NCBI GenBank assembly: GCA_035578175.1
Contig: JAQMRL010000008.1
Location: forward strand, 91,996,541-92,060,540
Direction: 5' to 3'
Length of the DNA stretch: 64,000 nucleotides
From: Catonia carolina
Lineage: Eukaryota; Arthropoda; Insecta; Hemiptera; Achilidae
In this document: positions 1-14,300 of the stretch, one piece after another
How positions within the stretch are numbered: position 1 is the first letter of the stretch
Layout: every line of letters starts with the position of its first letter
The notes under the pieces: model-generated
Told to the model about the DNA's origin: nothing
The model's database searches: none
Seen by the model: only the letters and a program-made list of their open reading frames with translations
Position numbers and translations under genes: made by a program

Positions 1-692
1 ATTTTTCACTTTTTTGTGATTTTCTCAAAAACTGCTCCTACGATTTTTTTAAAAAATCGTCTCATTTACTAAATTGTTTATGCTTTACAAGGTAGGGTAG
101 GCGCCATGTCTGCTGAAATTCTTGGAGAGGCTGTTTTCACGTAAAAAAATTGTTTTTTTAAGACTGCGGTTTTAAATATGAATTTTAGCGCAAAAATGTA
201 CTATATAATAAAAGTTGTAGAGAATTTAAAATCCTATCCTACAACTTCCTACAACTCCTATATCCTACAACTTACAACTATAATATCCTACAACTTCTAT
301 TTCAAACATTTTTTGTAAAACGCTTAGTTTAGCGGTAATTAGTGATTTTCTTTTTTTAATGAAAATCTGTATAAAAAATTCGATTTTTTAAAATATTTCA
401 GCATTTTACGACAAAAGTGTATAATCAAATTATAGAAAATTGAAAGATCTACAACTTTTATTTAGCGCATTTTTCTCTACAGAACCTAGTTTAGCGTGAA
501 AGAGTGATTTTCCGTATTTTTAAGCCTAAGTGAGGTTGATTTTTATTTTGCGTCTTTCACTCATGATTAATATTAGGTTATGTTTTTTGAACTTAGTTTT
601 TTTGTTTATTCTAAGGTTTTGTTACTAATGTTAGATTATATTGTTAATTATTTGAATTGGCAAGAGAAAGTTGTGTGAGTGTTTCACACCAA
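1..692 (-). mobile_element. HLE-A copy, truncated by window start
   Basis: The sequence matches the HLE-A consensus from the region after its (CA)n tract to its TCTGG end, read in reverse, ending near GTTTCACACC at 681-690. The terminal GGCAAGAGAAAGT motif and the adjacent TGTGAGTGTTTCACA hairpin are present. The (CA)n half lies left of the window. Confidence 0.85.
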
Positions 693-759
693 ATTTTTTT
701 AAAATTTTTAATGTGTGTACGTTGTAATCTGTTCAATTCAGAACAATAAGCAACTCCAT

Positions 760-1030
760 GAACCAATGAGATGAAGAATACGTGTCTGTAGATTGTACAG
801 ATCCAGGCCGGCTTTTCCTGAGAGAGTATAATTAATTAAAACCCCAAACATCAGAGTACACCAGTAACCACTGTCTAGTATTCAAATCCGTATAAAAGTA
901 ATTATCTTTACTAGAATTTGAACCAGGAACCTTCGTCTCTGAAACTCAATTGTTAAACAGCTGACTTACGACGACGACTTACCTCTAAACCAACCCGGTG
1001 GGACGGGAATACAACCTATTATAACTAAGT
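760..1030 (-). repeat. SINE-D fragment (tRNA-like head)
   Basis: Reverse-strand relative of the SINE at 63057-63376. It retains the reversed tRNA-like head (ACCAACCCGG and TTTGAACCAGGAACC, corresponding to the A and B boxes) and the ATTCAAATCCGTATAAAAG segment. It is diverged and lacks the body's 3' half. Confidence 0.6.
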
Positions 1031-1107
1031 TCTATTATTCTATTATAGTTAAATTTTCAAAATGAGCAATATTTTTCTAACCTAAATTATTAAAAAAAAA
1101 AAAAAAT

Positions 1108-2115
1108 TGTAAAGCACTCACGTGAGTTTTCCATGTAAATAATGAACAATATGTTGTTGTTTAGATCATCAACCGAAAGGATGGTTTGAACCTGCAGAGG
1201 TTTTACTAAGTAAAACGAGGAGTGAGGTGGTTTACTATAGCCTTTCTCACTGAGTTGTAAACTATGCTTATCAGCATGCCAGGCACTTCAAAAAACACCT
1301 ACTTTCCACCCTGCAAATGACACCTTCACTTCATTCACCACAGGGTCTGGCTGTATAATGAAATTCATTACTTTCAGAGGAGATAACTCTGATTAGTGTC
1401 TTTTACACCTCTACCTCTTCTGTTCTTAAATGGTTCAATCATTTAACTGGCTGACCATGTGATAAGAAACGGAACTATTTATTTTAGCCCTGCAACAAAC
1501 AGATTGAGTGTAAATAATTTGACACTCCACCTGTCCATTATGAGCAAAATAAACAATATAACTTAATTTAATTATGAGTGAATGAAGCAAAATGAAAATC
1601 AATCTATTTTCGACTTAAAAATGGTAAACCACTAATTGACACTAAAAAGTTAAGCTTTATTTTATTACTTAGCAGTTTCCCAATCGACGCAACAATGTCA
1701 ATCCTAAAGGGCCAATACATATGATTTTTTACTTTTTAAAGCTTTTTTTGGTTTTTTAAAATTAAAATTTTTACTTCATGCTTTTTAAACTTGCTCGTAG
1801 AGTTAAACAATTTTTTACATATTTCATGAAAAAACAAACAGATACACTAATTGCCGCTAAACTAAGCGTTGTCCAAAAAAAGTTTAGCATTAACATTGTA
1901 GGATTTTAAATGCTCGACAACTTTGATTATACTTTTTAACCCTAAAATGCATATGAAGGCTGGAATCTTAAAAAAATAAAATTTTTACTACGAGAGAACA
2001 GGCCCCCCACAAGAATTCAACCGTAACTAAACTTCAATTTGGGTGTACTAAATTTTTGTGTAGGTTACAAATCCAAAAATAGTTTTTTGCTATCTCTTGC
2101 AGTTTCTGACATGTG
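1108..2115 (+). mobile_element. Old HLE-A copy with SRE-B inserted
   Basis: Strongly decayed HLE-A. Recognisable parts are the start near 1110-1152, ATGAGTGAATGAAGCAAAATG at about 1574, GCCGCTAAACTAAGCGTTGT near 1853, and AATTCAACC near 2017. The (CA)n end is unrecognisable. It ends less than 80 bases before the first INF2 exon in the window. Confidence 0.6.
1153..1548 (-). mobile_element. SRE-B short retroelement inside HLE-A
   Basis: Near full-length SRE-B in reverse, from GTTGTTGTTTAG to TGTCCATTATGAGCA. AACAATAT occurs at both edges (1145-1152 and 1552-1559), as expected of a target-site duplication within the HLE-A consensus. Confidence 0.75.
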
Positions 2116-2191
2116 GGTATGAATCCAAAAAAAAACTAAATAAATGCAGCTACATCCATTATTAATTTTAAAATGCGTATTTGATTTACAG

Positions 2192-2397
2192 GAAGTGGAT
2201 CCTTCAATTCCTGGAAAGCGATGGGTTAGAAGTTCTATTGGAAAGCTTAGAGAAATTGGGAACTAAAGGGTTCTCAAGTTTGGCAGACACATTTTCCCAG
2301 CTTCAATGCGTCGGTTGCCTACGTGCTGTGATGAATTCTCAGTGCGGTTTAGAATTTATAATCAAGAGGAGAGACTACACTAGACAACTTGCCAATG
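2192..2397 (+). CDS. INF2: INF2 exon: DID armadillo segment (first exon in window)
   Basis: Acceptor TTTACAG ends at 2191 and donor GTAAGT starts at 2398. The first base completes a split codon (phase 2) and the exon ends in phase 1. It encodes the KWILQFLESDGLEVLLESL and CVGCLRAVMNS segments, helical armadillo-like sequence typical of the INF2 Diaphanous-inhibitory domain. The reading frame is also open across the acceptor, so the boundary rests on the splice consensus and on the phase match to the next exon. Confidence 0.93.
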
Positions 2398-5300
2398 GTA
2401 AGTACGCACAGACACATAATAAAAATAAATGCAAATAAATTTTTAATAGGCTGAAAGATAGAATAATTTAAACATTAAGTATGAGTATATTAAAATACAT
2501 TATGTTTAGGTCATCATCGAAAGGCTAGTTTGAATTTCTAGGAGGCTTTACTAAGTAAAACGAGGAGTAGGGTGGTTTATAATTGCCTTCCTCACTGAGT
2601 GGAAAAATATGCTTATCAGCTTGCCAGGCTCCCTGAAAAGCATCTAATTTTTCCACCCTGCAAATAACACCTTCACTTCATTCACCGCAGGGTCTGGCTG
2701 TATAATGAAATTCATTACTCTCAGAGGAGTAACTCTGACAAGTGTCTTTTACACCTTTACCTTTTTTATTGTTAAATACTTCAGTCATAAAATTGGCTGA
2801 CCATGTGTTAAGAAACAAAATTATTTTTTCTAACCCTAAAACAAGCAGATTGAGTGCAAATAATTTAACACTCCATCTGCCTGTTGTGGGGGAAAAACAA
2901 ATTAAACATCTGTTATTGTAATATAATTTAATAACAAGTTGTTCTGTTAATTGCTTAATAGTGTAACTAAATCAAGCTGTTTTTTTTAAAATGGAACTAG
3001 CTGATAGAGTGCAAATAATTTAACACTCCACCAGCCTGTAATGAGCATTATACACAAAATTATTATTATTACACAAAATGTTAATTTAACTAAAAAATAA
3101 TTTTGGAAAGTAAGACTGTCTTATTAGCTTAATCAAATTCAGTTCGTGAATCAAGATATTTTTTTCTAAACATTCTTATAAATTCACAAAAATTTGTGCA
3201 GAAATACTGGGGATCTATAATATATAAGTCACTAAAGCACTGGGTTTCAAACTGTGGGATATGACTAGTTATACAAAAAAAAAATGGCCTGCCCATAGTG
3301 TAGTTGTCAGTGCAACTGGATTCTACACCAGAGGTGTACTGGGTTTGATTCCTGATTAGGTCTGGAATTTTTTCATAAACTGAAAATAAATGAATAGCAT
3401 GCATGCTAACCCAAGCACACCGTTATAATTATTTTATATTTATCTATTTCTTAAATTATAAAAATAGGTATTTAAGATTTATATTTTTAGTATGACATTT
3501 TTATTTTATTTTATTTTTGATTTTAAATGCTTATTAATTAATACACATAATAATTATACATTTAATTATTTTAGAAGATAATAATTTTCAATTTTTTTAA
3601 TAGATGAATTAAAAATAAATATATGGGGAATGAAAAGTACTTTGTATGCAAATAACAAATATTTATATGAACCTGTGTCCTTATTCCTAAAAACATTTGT
3701 ATTTTCTGAACATTTATCCATTTCCTATCTCCAAAGTATCCTGTCAGACATTTGTTATGGTATGTATTAATAGAATTTAAATAAAGAAAAATTATACATG
3801 TAGTTTGGTAAACAAGTATTTTATTGTAAATTTAATAAAAGGTATAAAAACCATAATATCGTTTTTTTAACTAATCTTCAAGAAGTACTGCGATCTATTA
3901 GCTTTATGCTTTCAAAACCACAACAGTCAACCTGACTGAGTAAACTTCAGCCTAGAAAAACTTTTTTTTTCTCTCTTTAATTCTTTTACAACTGTAAATT
4001 TTACAACAAGCAAATGTGATGATTAAGATAATGTAAATGACATGATAGGCATAAGTGGGGTAGGGCCCCCATTGGTGCCTCCCAAGAATGAAATTTGTAT
4101 ATCAAATTAGCAGGTCTCTATTCCAACGTCTTTTAAGGCGTCTAGAGGGATTATCAGGTAAATGGAAGGTGTAAAGTAAACGCACCAGTGGGTTCTCGTG
4201 TTCGTGTGACTTGTCGTGAAAGCGTTTGTATAGGTATTCGATGGAATTTTGTATAAGTGGTGTTTTCAAATCTGTATGTAAGGTTTTGTTGCAAACCTAA
4301 AGAGGTGCTTTTGCTATAAGGCGTAATGTTTTTGACTGGAATGCTTGAAAAACTTTAAAACAAAAAAATTATTTAGAACCGATTAGTACTAAAAATAGAA
4401 AATATTATTACCGTAGTGTAATTTCATGACATGACATTTTATGTATTTCTTTCATTCATTTACAAGATCTAATATTTCTGGGAAGACGAAGTGTGGTAAT
4501 TAAATTACTGGACTGGAGTTACAAAACATTTTATTGATCACATAACATTACAAAATTTATAACCTGCAATGTACTCTCCTTGCCAATCCCTACAATGCTC
4601 CATACGAATTTCCCATCGTTAAAAGTAAAGATGGAAATCTATCAGCTCGTTGAGAACCTCCATCGCTTTTGCTTTACCTGCTCATGCACTGTCAAATCCA
4701 AATTTTGTCTCCTTAAGCTCCGATTTTACCTTAGGAAATAAAAAAAGTCACAGGGGGCCAGTTTGGGCGAGTACAGTGGTTGAACGTCTTCACAGAAAGG
4801 CGGAATAGGTGAAGCATCCAGGAATTGCTTCTCCACAAATCAGGTCTTCATCTTTTCACTTGTTTACGAAAGGTAGTCAGAACCTCAACGTAATAATGTT
4901 GATTAACTTTGTGATCTTCAGGGACCCAGTGAACTAAGACAATTCCATGCTTTTTAAAAAAAGTCCGTTTTTTGATGTTGAGGGTCATCCGTGATTGTGT
5001 TCAGTTGCTTCATGTCCCTCCTTAAACTTTTATACACCACTCAAAAACTTGTGTGTGATAAACATTCACTTCTATATAATTCCTTTAACATGGGATGAGC
5101 TTCTGTCGTGGTTTTTCCTAGTTTCACCAGAAACTTGAGGTTAACTCATTCCTCCATCTGAACACTCTGCATTTTTTCGACGAGATGCTGGCATAAGAAC
5201 TTGAAAGGGCAATTGCTATAGCGAGACTGAGTGGCGTACAAACTTGCTGATCGAGCTCAACAGGCAAAGACATCTTCAAACCTGCCGCGGCATCCTTGCT

Positions 5301-8300
5301 ATTTTTCGGTAACAGCCCCGGTCCAGTTAATTAATTGCTACATTTCATTAGTTAAACTTCCTTGCTTTACTAAAATTGAATCAAACTAGTGACGGGATGA
5401 GTCATTGGAGACTAGAATTTTGTACCTGATAGTGGTGTACTAGAAGCAGAAACCAAGGACACAGCAAAACTACCCAGTACATTCTGTACCCGTAACAAGC
5501 CTACCCATCGATGATGATATAATATATCGAGTTTCTTATTAAATTCATTATTGGAGAGAAAACATTTGATGAAATTCAGGAATTTCAGTATCTGTGGAAT
5601 ACCTTAAACAAGGGGTTCCCAGTCTTTTAGTCCCTGAGTACCACTTGAAATTTTCAGAAATCTAGGCGTACCTTAACCCATGGTAGGGAGGGAGGGATGT
5701 AAAATCTTGGTACAATGCATACTACTGCCTATTCCGCGCAGAAAATGACCATTTAAAAAAATGTAAATTAACCTACTGTGAACTCACTTTCTCTTACCTT
5801 CTACAAAAGTTACTCTTTTTAATATGTTCTCTTACTATCAATTAGTTTCAAAATTTCCATTTAATGAAAAGAGAGATTCTACCTATTTATATTTTATTTT
5901 GTAAATAAGGGTTTTGTCTACTTGTTCGCGTAACACTTGATACTTTCTCACATACCACCATCTGGGAACCACTGCCTTAAACCATAAAAATGTAATGAGT
6001 GACTCCATTCGAGAATGAATTCAATCAGTGAAATAAATCCTAATTACAAATGTAAAATTGGTTAAGATAAATTAATAAGTAGGAACATAAAAATGAAAAT
6101 TATTTTATCAAACATCCTATGTAGGATTATAAACAGCCATATTATTTAAAATTCAATTATATATTTCTAACCACCAGAATACGGTAACAAAAAACACTTA
6201 CCAATGTTTATAGCGCTTTTATGTTATCTTGTACACATCTTCAGTAAATTATTTGGGGTGCATTATTTAAATTTTTTGAGGTGCGTCTTAAATTCGATGG
6301 CGTTTTAAATTTGATGCAATCCGGTATTTCAATTCAAAAATGAAAATATGTACGTGTGTTTTGTGCGCCCAATTTTCACCTATAACTGTGAAAGATGGAT
6401 TTGTCAGAAACAGACTGCAACATGCTGAGAAGGTTTGAAAGAAAAATTTAAAAAAAATGTTTTTAGACCGATAAGGCAAGGTGATGAATGGAGAGTAATT
6501 AAAAATAAATGGAATACTCTCATAAAAGGCATGGACTTAGTCTTTTTCAGGAAGTCCTACAGATTGAAATAATTGGGACACATTAAGAGAATAGAGTTCA
6601 CTAGGACAGTTAAAACGATGTGGAAGAAAAGACTGTAAAAAAGAAGATGCAAGGGCTGTCCTAAGAAGAGATGGATGGACAACGTTATGAATGATTCATT
6701 TTTAATGGGGATGAGAGGATGCAGGATACTAGCAACTAGCAGAGAGGATTGGAAGAGGATTGTGGAGGAAGTTAAAGCCTACCAAGGACTGTACAGCTAA
6801 AAGATGATGATTAACACAAGCTATTATTACACTTTTTTACTTTAGTTAGATAGTGGATTTGAAGGATAGACAAAACATAATAAAGAAGTTCTTAATATAA
6901 ACAACTTTCTTGAAGTCTTCTTTTACCACAGGTAGACAAAAATTCCTGTTCAATCCACACTGATCATAAAACTGACTGACAATTTCTTCCAATGCCCCAC
7001 ACTCATATTTCCTTATCCTTTTAAAGCTATTTCCTGAGATGTCCCAGTTGGTACAGGACTATTCACGTTGTATACAAAGTTAAATCTCATACTCAGGATA
7101 TTGCTCCAAAGTAATTTAATATTTTAGTAAAGTAACGTTTTGTAGGGTGACCTTTTCTTCTCAGCCTCAAAAAAACATCAGTACAGAGATACTGTGTGGT
7201 AGTGAGGTGTCTCAGGTGGTTGACTGGAAAGCGAAGAAATCTGTATGACCCCAGCAAACAAGTGAAAGTAAAAAAGTAATGTATTTTTGTTTCAGTTCTA
7301 CAAAGTCAAGACAGAGTTGTTAAACTGCAAGTTTTTGAACTACTTTGTGCTTTAAGCATGTATTCAGAAGAAGGGCATGGTTTAGCACTTGATGCTTTAA
7401 ATCATTTTAAGGTAAGCATTTCACTAACAAGTTTTTGTTTTTTATATGTTTTGTTAAATGCAAATGTTTACACATTTTTAAATAATATTAACATAGTATT
7501 TCTATTTTTACCAGAGAAAAGTATAGTTTTCAACAACTGCAACTAAAGTATTTATTGTGGTATTTTTTTCAAGTTTATTTGGTATTGAATGCCATAGTCA
7601 ACAGCCCACATTAAAAAAAAAAAAAAATTGCCAAAAGAGCACAGTCCTCCTCAGAATTTCAGCAGACGTGGCACTTACTCATTTTGTAGAGAATAAAAAA
7701 AATATATAGTACCAGAAAATTATGTGATTTTTAAGCAAATCGTAGGAGCTGTTTTTGATGAAAATGTTAAGTTCAGGTCCCATTTGAAACCTAATTTAAG
7801 TTCAACTTCGTACATTACCTACTGTTCTAAAGATATTTCTATCTAACACAGACCAATCGCTAAAAACATATTTTTTGAGTTTAGGAGACCTGAAAACATG
7901 TATTTCGGGTAAAAACTTGATTTTGATAAATCAAAAAAACAATACTTTCGTTCCCTATTCATGTAGGGCAAGAGAAAGTAATACAGCAGAACAGAATTAT
8001 AGTTTTCCATTTAAAATTGAAGAAAAAGTAAAAAAACTAAAAAAGTGGGTCAAAGTACACCCATTTGTAAGAACAAATAAAAAAATATATCTTGTAAGAT
8101 ATGTATTCATATTTTACAAGATATAACTTACATATCTTACTTACAAGATATAAATATATCATCTTTTTACTTTCTCTTCCCTATATGAATATATTGGAAG
8201 GAAAGTATTGTTTTCATGTCGATTTTTCGAAATCGAGTTTTCACCGGATCTATACGTTTTCAGACCCCCTGAACCCAAAAAACATGTTTTTAGCGATTGG

Positions 8301-10004
8301 TCTGTGTGTGTATACAAAATATCTCAAGAACGGAACATCGTACGTACTTGAAACTTGAAACTTAAGTTACATACCCTTACCGGACCCGACACGAACATTT
8401 TCATCAAAATCGGTCAACCGGAAGTAGTAGTTTATTCGTATAATTTTTCACTTTTTTGTGATTTTCTCAAAAACTGGTCCTACGATTTTTTTTAAAAATC
8501 GCCTCATTTACTGAATTTTTTATTCTCTACAAGATAGGGTAGGCGCCATGTTTGCTGAAATTCTTGGTGAGGGTGTTTTCTCGTAAAAACGTTGTTTTTT
8601 TAAGATTACGGCTTTAATATGCATTTTAGCGCAAAACTTTATTAAATAAAAATTGTAGAGAATTTAAAATCCTACAACTTTTATTTCAAACAATTTTTTG
8701 TATAACGCTTAGTTTAGCGGTAAATTGCGATTTTCTGTTTTTTTTTCTCACGAAAATGTGTGAAAAATTGATTTTTTTAAGATTTCGGCCTTAGTATGCA
8801 TTTTACGACTAAAGTGTATACAATTAAATTTATAGAAAATTAAAAGATCTACAACTTTTATTTAGAGCATTTTTCTCTACAGAGCCTAGTTTAGAGAGAG
8901 TGATTTTCCGTATTTCTAAGCCAAACTGAGGTTGATTTTCATTTTGCGTCTTTCACTCATGATTAAAATTAGGTTAATATTATTGAGGTTAGTTTTTTGT
9001 TTATTTCTTTTGTTTTATTAATAATGTTAGGTTTATTGTTAATTATTTGCACTGGCAAGAGAAAGTTGTGTGAGTGTTTCACACCAAATTTTTAAGATAT
9101 ATAAAAAATATATCTTGTAAGAACAATATAAAAATTTATTAAAATTAATTATTTAATGAACTTTCCATATTTCTATTAATTATTATATTAAAGCCTACAT
9201 GATTTTGTAAGGCTAGTTAAATGAAAAAAAATCTGGTGTGAAACACACACAACTTTCTCTTGCCAATGCAAATAATTAACAATAAACTTAACATTAGTAA
9301 TAAAACATAAGAAATAAACAAAAAACTAACCTCAATAAACATAACCTAATTTTAATCATGAGTGAAAGACGCAAAATGAAAATCAACCTCAGTTTGGCTT
9401 AGAAATACGGAAAATCACTCTTTCACACTAAACTAGGCTCTGTAGAGAAAAATGCTTTAAATAAAAGTTGTAGATCTTTTAATTTTCTAAAAATTTAATT
9501 ATATACCATTTTGTCGTAAAATGCATACTAAGGCCGAAATGTTAAAAAAATCGATTTTTCTCACGTTTTCGTGAGAAAAAAACAGAAAATCGCAAATTAC
9601 CGCTAAACTAAGCGTTATACAAAAAAATGTTTGAAATAAAAGTTGTAGAATTTTAAATTTTCTACAACTTTTATTATTTAAATTTTTGCGCTAAAATGCA
9701 TATTAAAGCCGTAATAATAAAAACACTTTGTTTTTACGTGAAAACAGCCTCACCTAGAATTTCAGCAAACATGACGCCTACCTTATCTTGTAGAAAATAA
9801 AAAATAAAATAAACCAGGCGATTTTTAAAAAAATTGTAGGACTAGTTTTTGAGAAAATCACAAAAAAGTGAAAAATGACACGAATAAACTACTACTTCCG
9901 GTTGACCGATTTTGATGAAAATGTTCGTGTCGGGTCCGGTAGTGGTATGTAACTTAAGTTTTAAGTTTCAAGCTCGTACGACGTTCCGTTCTTGAGATAT
10001 TTTG

Positions 10005-10087
<83 letters not shown>

Positions 10088-11308
10088 CAATCGCTAAAAA
10101 CATGTTTTTTTTTGGGTTCAGGGGGTCTGAAACTGCCCATAACAGACAGGTGGAGTGTCAAATTTTTTACACTCAATCTGTTTGTTGCAGGGCTAAAATA
10201 AATAGTTCTGTTTCTTAACGCATGGTCAGCCAATTAAATGACTGAATCATTTAAGAACAGAAGAGGTAGAGGTGTAAAAGACACTAATCAGAGTTATCTC
10301 CTCTGAAAGTAATGAATTTCATTATACAGCCAGACCCTGTGGTAAATGAAGTGAAGGTGTCATTTGCAGAGTGGAAAATATGTGCTTTTCAGAGGGCCCG
10401 GCATGCTGATAAGCGTACTTTTCCACTCGGTGAGGAAGGCAATGGTAAACCACCTCACCCCCGTTTTACTTAGTAAAACCTCTACAGGCTCAAACCAGCC
10501 TTTTGGCTGATGACCTAAACAACAACGGGGTCTGAAAACGTATAGATCCGGTGAAAACTCGATTTCTTAAAATCGACATGAAAACAATACTTTCCTTCCT
10601 ATATATTCATATAGGCAAGCGAAAGTAATAAGCTTAAAACCTAAACTTTTGGTAAACTGATTGATTATTCAAACTACCCTCTCATCCAATCAATCTAGAT
10701 AATCAACTCTCTACTTTAATAATGAAATAAACAGAAACTGAACTGATTATTCTTCAGTAAATAACTGTAAACAAAAAGAACAATAATTGTACACATCAAA
10801 TATTTACAATGATAAATGTAATTATAGGAATCCTTTACAACCAGTTGTAACCAACTGACTAAAGTTCCCTACCCATGTTTTCTTATCAGTCAGTGTTCAT
10901 GAATTAAGTAGCTAGAACTAAATAAACCAGTGAACAAAATTTCATAACAATATTTTAAACCAAATTTAGAACAAGTTAATTTAATTTAAAATGTGTTTAG
11001 TGTTAATATTATTAATATTTAATCCATGTTTATTAATTTCATGAAGAATGTTTAGTAATAAATTAATTATTTTTGTATTAATATTAGGTTTAGTGTTAAT
11101 ATTTTTTAAGTTATTGAAAGAAATAATAATGGTAAGTTAAATACTATATTATTACTCTGTAAATCAAATTTATTTTTACTTTCTCTTGCCTATATGAATA
11201 TATAGGAAGGTAAGTATTATTTTCATGTCGATTTTTCGAAATCGAGTTTTCACCGGATCTATACGTTTTCAGACCCCCTGAACCCAAAAAACATGTTTTT
11301 AGCGATTG

Positions 11309-11353
<45 letters not shown>

Positions 11354-14300
11354 CGCGCGCGCGCGCGTGTGTGTGAACAGAATATCTCGTTCAAACTTGA
11401 AACTTAAGTTACATACCACTACCGGACCCGACACGAACATTTTCATCAAAATCGGTCAACCGGAAGTAGTAGTTTATTCGTGTAATTTTTCACTTTTTTG
11501 CGATTTTCTCAAAAACTGGTCCTACGATTTTTTTAAAAATCGCCTGGTTTACTACATTTTTTATGCTCTACAAGATAGGGTAGGCGCCATGTTTGCTGAA
11601 ATTCTGCGTGAGGCTGTTTTTACGTAAAAACATTTTCTTTTTAAGATTGCGGCTTTAATATAAATTTTAGCGCAAAACGTTATATATTAAAAGTTGTAGA
11701 AAATGTAAAATTCTACAACTTTTATTTCAAACATTTTTTTGTATAACGCTTAGTTTAGCGGTAATTTGCGATTTTCTGTTTTTTTCTCACGAAAACGTGT
11801 GAAAAATCGATTTTTTAAAGATTTCGGCCTTAGAATGCATTTTACGACAAAAGTGTATATAATAAAATTTAAAGGAAATTAAAAGACCTACAACTTTTAT
11901 TTAAAGCATTTTTCTCCACAGAGCCTAGTTGAGCGTGAAAGATTGATTTTCCGTATTTTTAGGCCAAACTGAGATTGATTTTCATTTTGCGTCTTTCACT
12001 CATGATTAAAATAAGGTTATGTTTTTGAGGTTATTTTTTAGTTTATTTCAATGTTTTATTACTAATATTAGGTTTATTGTTAATTATTTTCACTGGCAAG
12101 AGAAAGTCGTGTGAGTGTTTCACACCAGATTTTTCAATTTTTAAAAAATGCATCTTAGAATATTGTTGTTTAGGTCATCAGCTGAAAGGCTGGTTTGAAC
12201 CTCTAGAGGTTTTTTTTTTGGTGGAGTGTCAAATTATTTACACTCAATCTGTTCGTTGCAGGGCTAAAATAAATAGTTCTGTTTCTTATCACATGGTCAG
12301 CCAATTAAATGACTGAATCATTTAACAACAGAAGAGGTAGAGGTGCAAAAGACACTAATCAGAGTTATCTCCTCTGAAAGTAATGAATTTCATTATACAG
12401 CCAGACCCTGTGGTGAATGAAGTGAAGGTGTCGTTTGCAGAATGGAAAATATGTGTTTTTCAGAGGGCCCGGCATGCTGATAAGCGTACTTTTCCACTCA
12501 GTGAGGAAGGCAACGGTAAACCACCTCACTCCTCGTTTTACTTAGTAAAACCTCTACAGGTTCAAACCAGCCTTTTGGCTGATGACCTAAACAACAACAG
12601 AGGTTTTTTATGTAAAACAAGAAGTGAGGTGGTTTACCATTCATTACCTTCTTCACTGAGTGGGAGAATTTGCTTATCAGCATGTCAGACCCTCTGAAAA
12701 GCATCTACTTTCCACCCTGTAAATGCCACGTTCACTTTATTCACCACAGGGTCTGACTGTATAATGAAATTCCTTACTCTCGGAGGAGAAAATTCTGATT
12801 AATGTCTTTTACACCTCTACCTTTGTCAAAATGTTTGTTATAAAATTGGAAGACCGTGCAATAAGAAACAAAACTATTTTTTATAATTATTTAAGTTATT
12901 AGTTAGCATCATAGCAGCAGAATCCATAATAATTTAACAAGTTTTTAAAAAACTTTTAATATTCACCTTTTATAACTGCTTTCTTTTTCTTTTTTCTTTA
13001 ATTTCTTACAAGCACTTTTCACAGTGTGCACCACTGTGCATAGTGGTGCACACTGTGCACCACTATGCACATACACCACAGTGTGCATCAGGTAATATCG
13101 TAAAGCTTTTAGAAATAATGTGAAGAATACATCTTCCTTTGTCAAATTCAGGTCTGAATTCAAACTTTGACAAAAGAAACAACTTACCTATGCCTGCTCG
13201 TAACAGGTGAAGTGTTAAATACACTCAATCTGTTAGTTTTAGGGCTATAAAAAAAGTTCTGTTCTTATCACATGTACAATCAATAAAATGACTGAAGCAT
13301 TTAAGAGTTAAGAGGTAGAGGTATAAAAAACACTAGTCAGAGTTATCTCCTCTAAGAGTAATGAATTTCGTTATACAGCCAGACCCTGTGGTGAATTAAG
13401 TGAAGGTGACATTCACAGGGTGGAACATAGATACTTTTCAAAGGGCCTGGCATGCTAATAAGCATAGTTTTCCACTCAGTGAGAAAGGCATAGATGAACC
13501 ACCTCACTCCTAGTTTTACTTTATGAAGTTTAAATTAAACCAGCCAAAAGGCTGGTTAAACAACAACATAATATTTTTAGAAAATCTAAATTTCACTCTA
13601 ACATGAAAAAATCTGGTGTGAAATACTCACACAACTTTCTCTTGCCAATGCAAATAATTAACAATAAACCTAACGTTATTAATAAAACATTAGAAATAAA
13701 CAAAAAACTAACTTTGATAACATAAACTAATTTTAATCATGAGTGAAAGACACAAAATGAAAATCAACCTCAGTTTAGCTTAAAAATACGGAAAATCACT
13801 CTTTCACGCTAAACTAGGCTCTGTAGAGAAAAATGCTTTAAATAAAGTTGTAGATCTTTTAATTTCCTATAAATTTGATTATATACACTTTTGTCGTAAA
13901 ATGCATTCTAAGCCCGAAATCTTAAAAAAATCGATTTTTCACACGTTTTCGTGAGAAAAAACAGAAAATTGCTAATTACTGCTAAACTAAGTGTTATACA
14001 AAAAAATGTTTGAAATAAAAGTCGTAGAATTCTCTACAACTTTTGTTATATAAATTTTTGTGCTAAAATGCATATTAAAGCCGTAATCTTAAAAAAACAA
14101 TTTTTTTACGTAAAAACAGCCTCACCAAGAATTTCAGCAAACATGGCGCCTACCCTATCTTGTAGAGAATAGAAAATTGAGTAAACCAGGCGATTTTTAA
14201 AAAAATCGTAGGACCAGTTTTTGAGAAAATCGCAAAAAAGTGAAAAATTACACGAAGAAACTACTACTTCCGGTTGACCGATTTTGATGAAAATGTTCGT

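Noticed and set aside
9961..10233. Open frames made of Val-Cys or His-Thr runs, here and at 9992-10201, 11144-11627, 24458-24706 and 61737-62006
   Set aside because: They are translations of the (CA)n tracts in HLE-A and have no gene signal.
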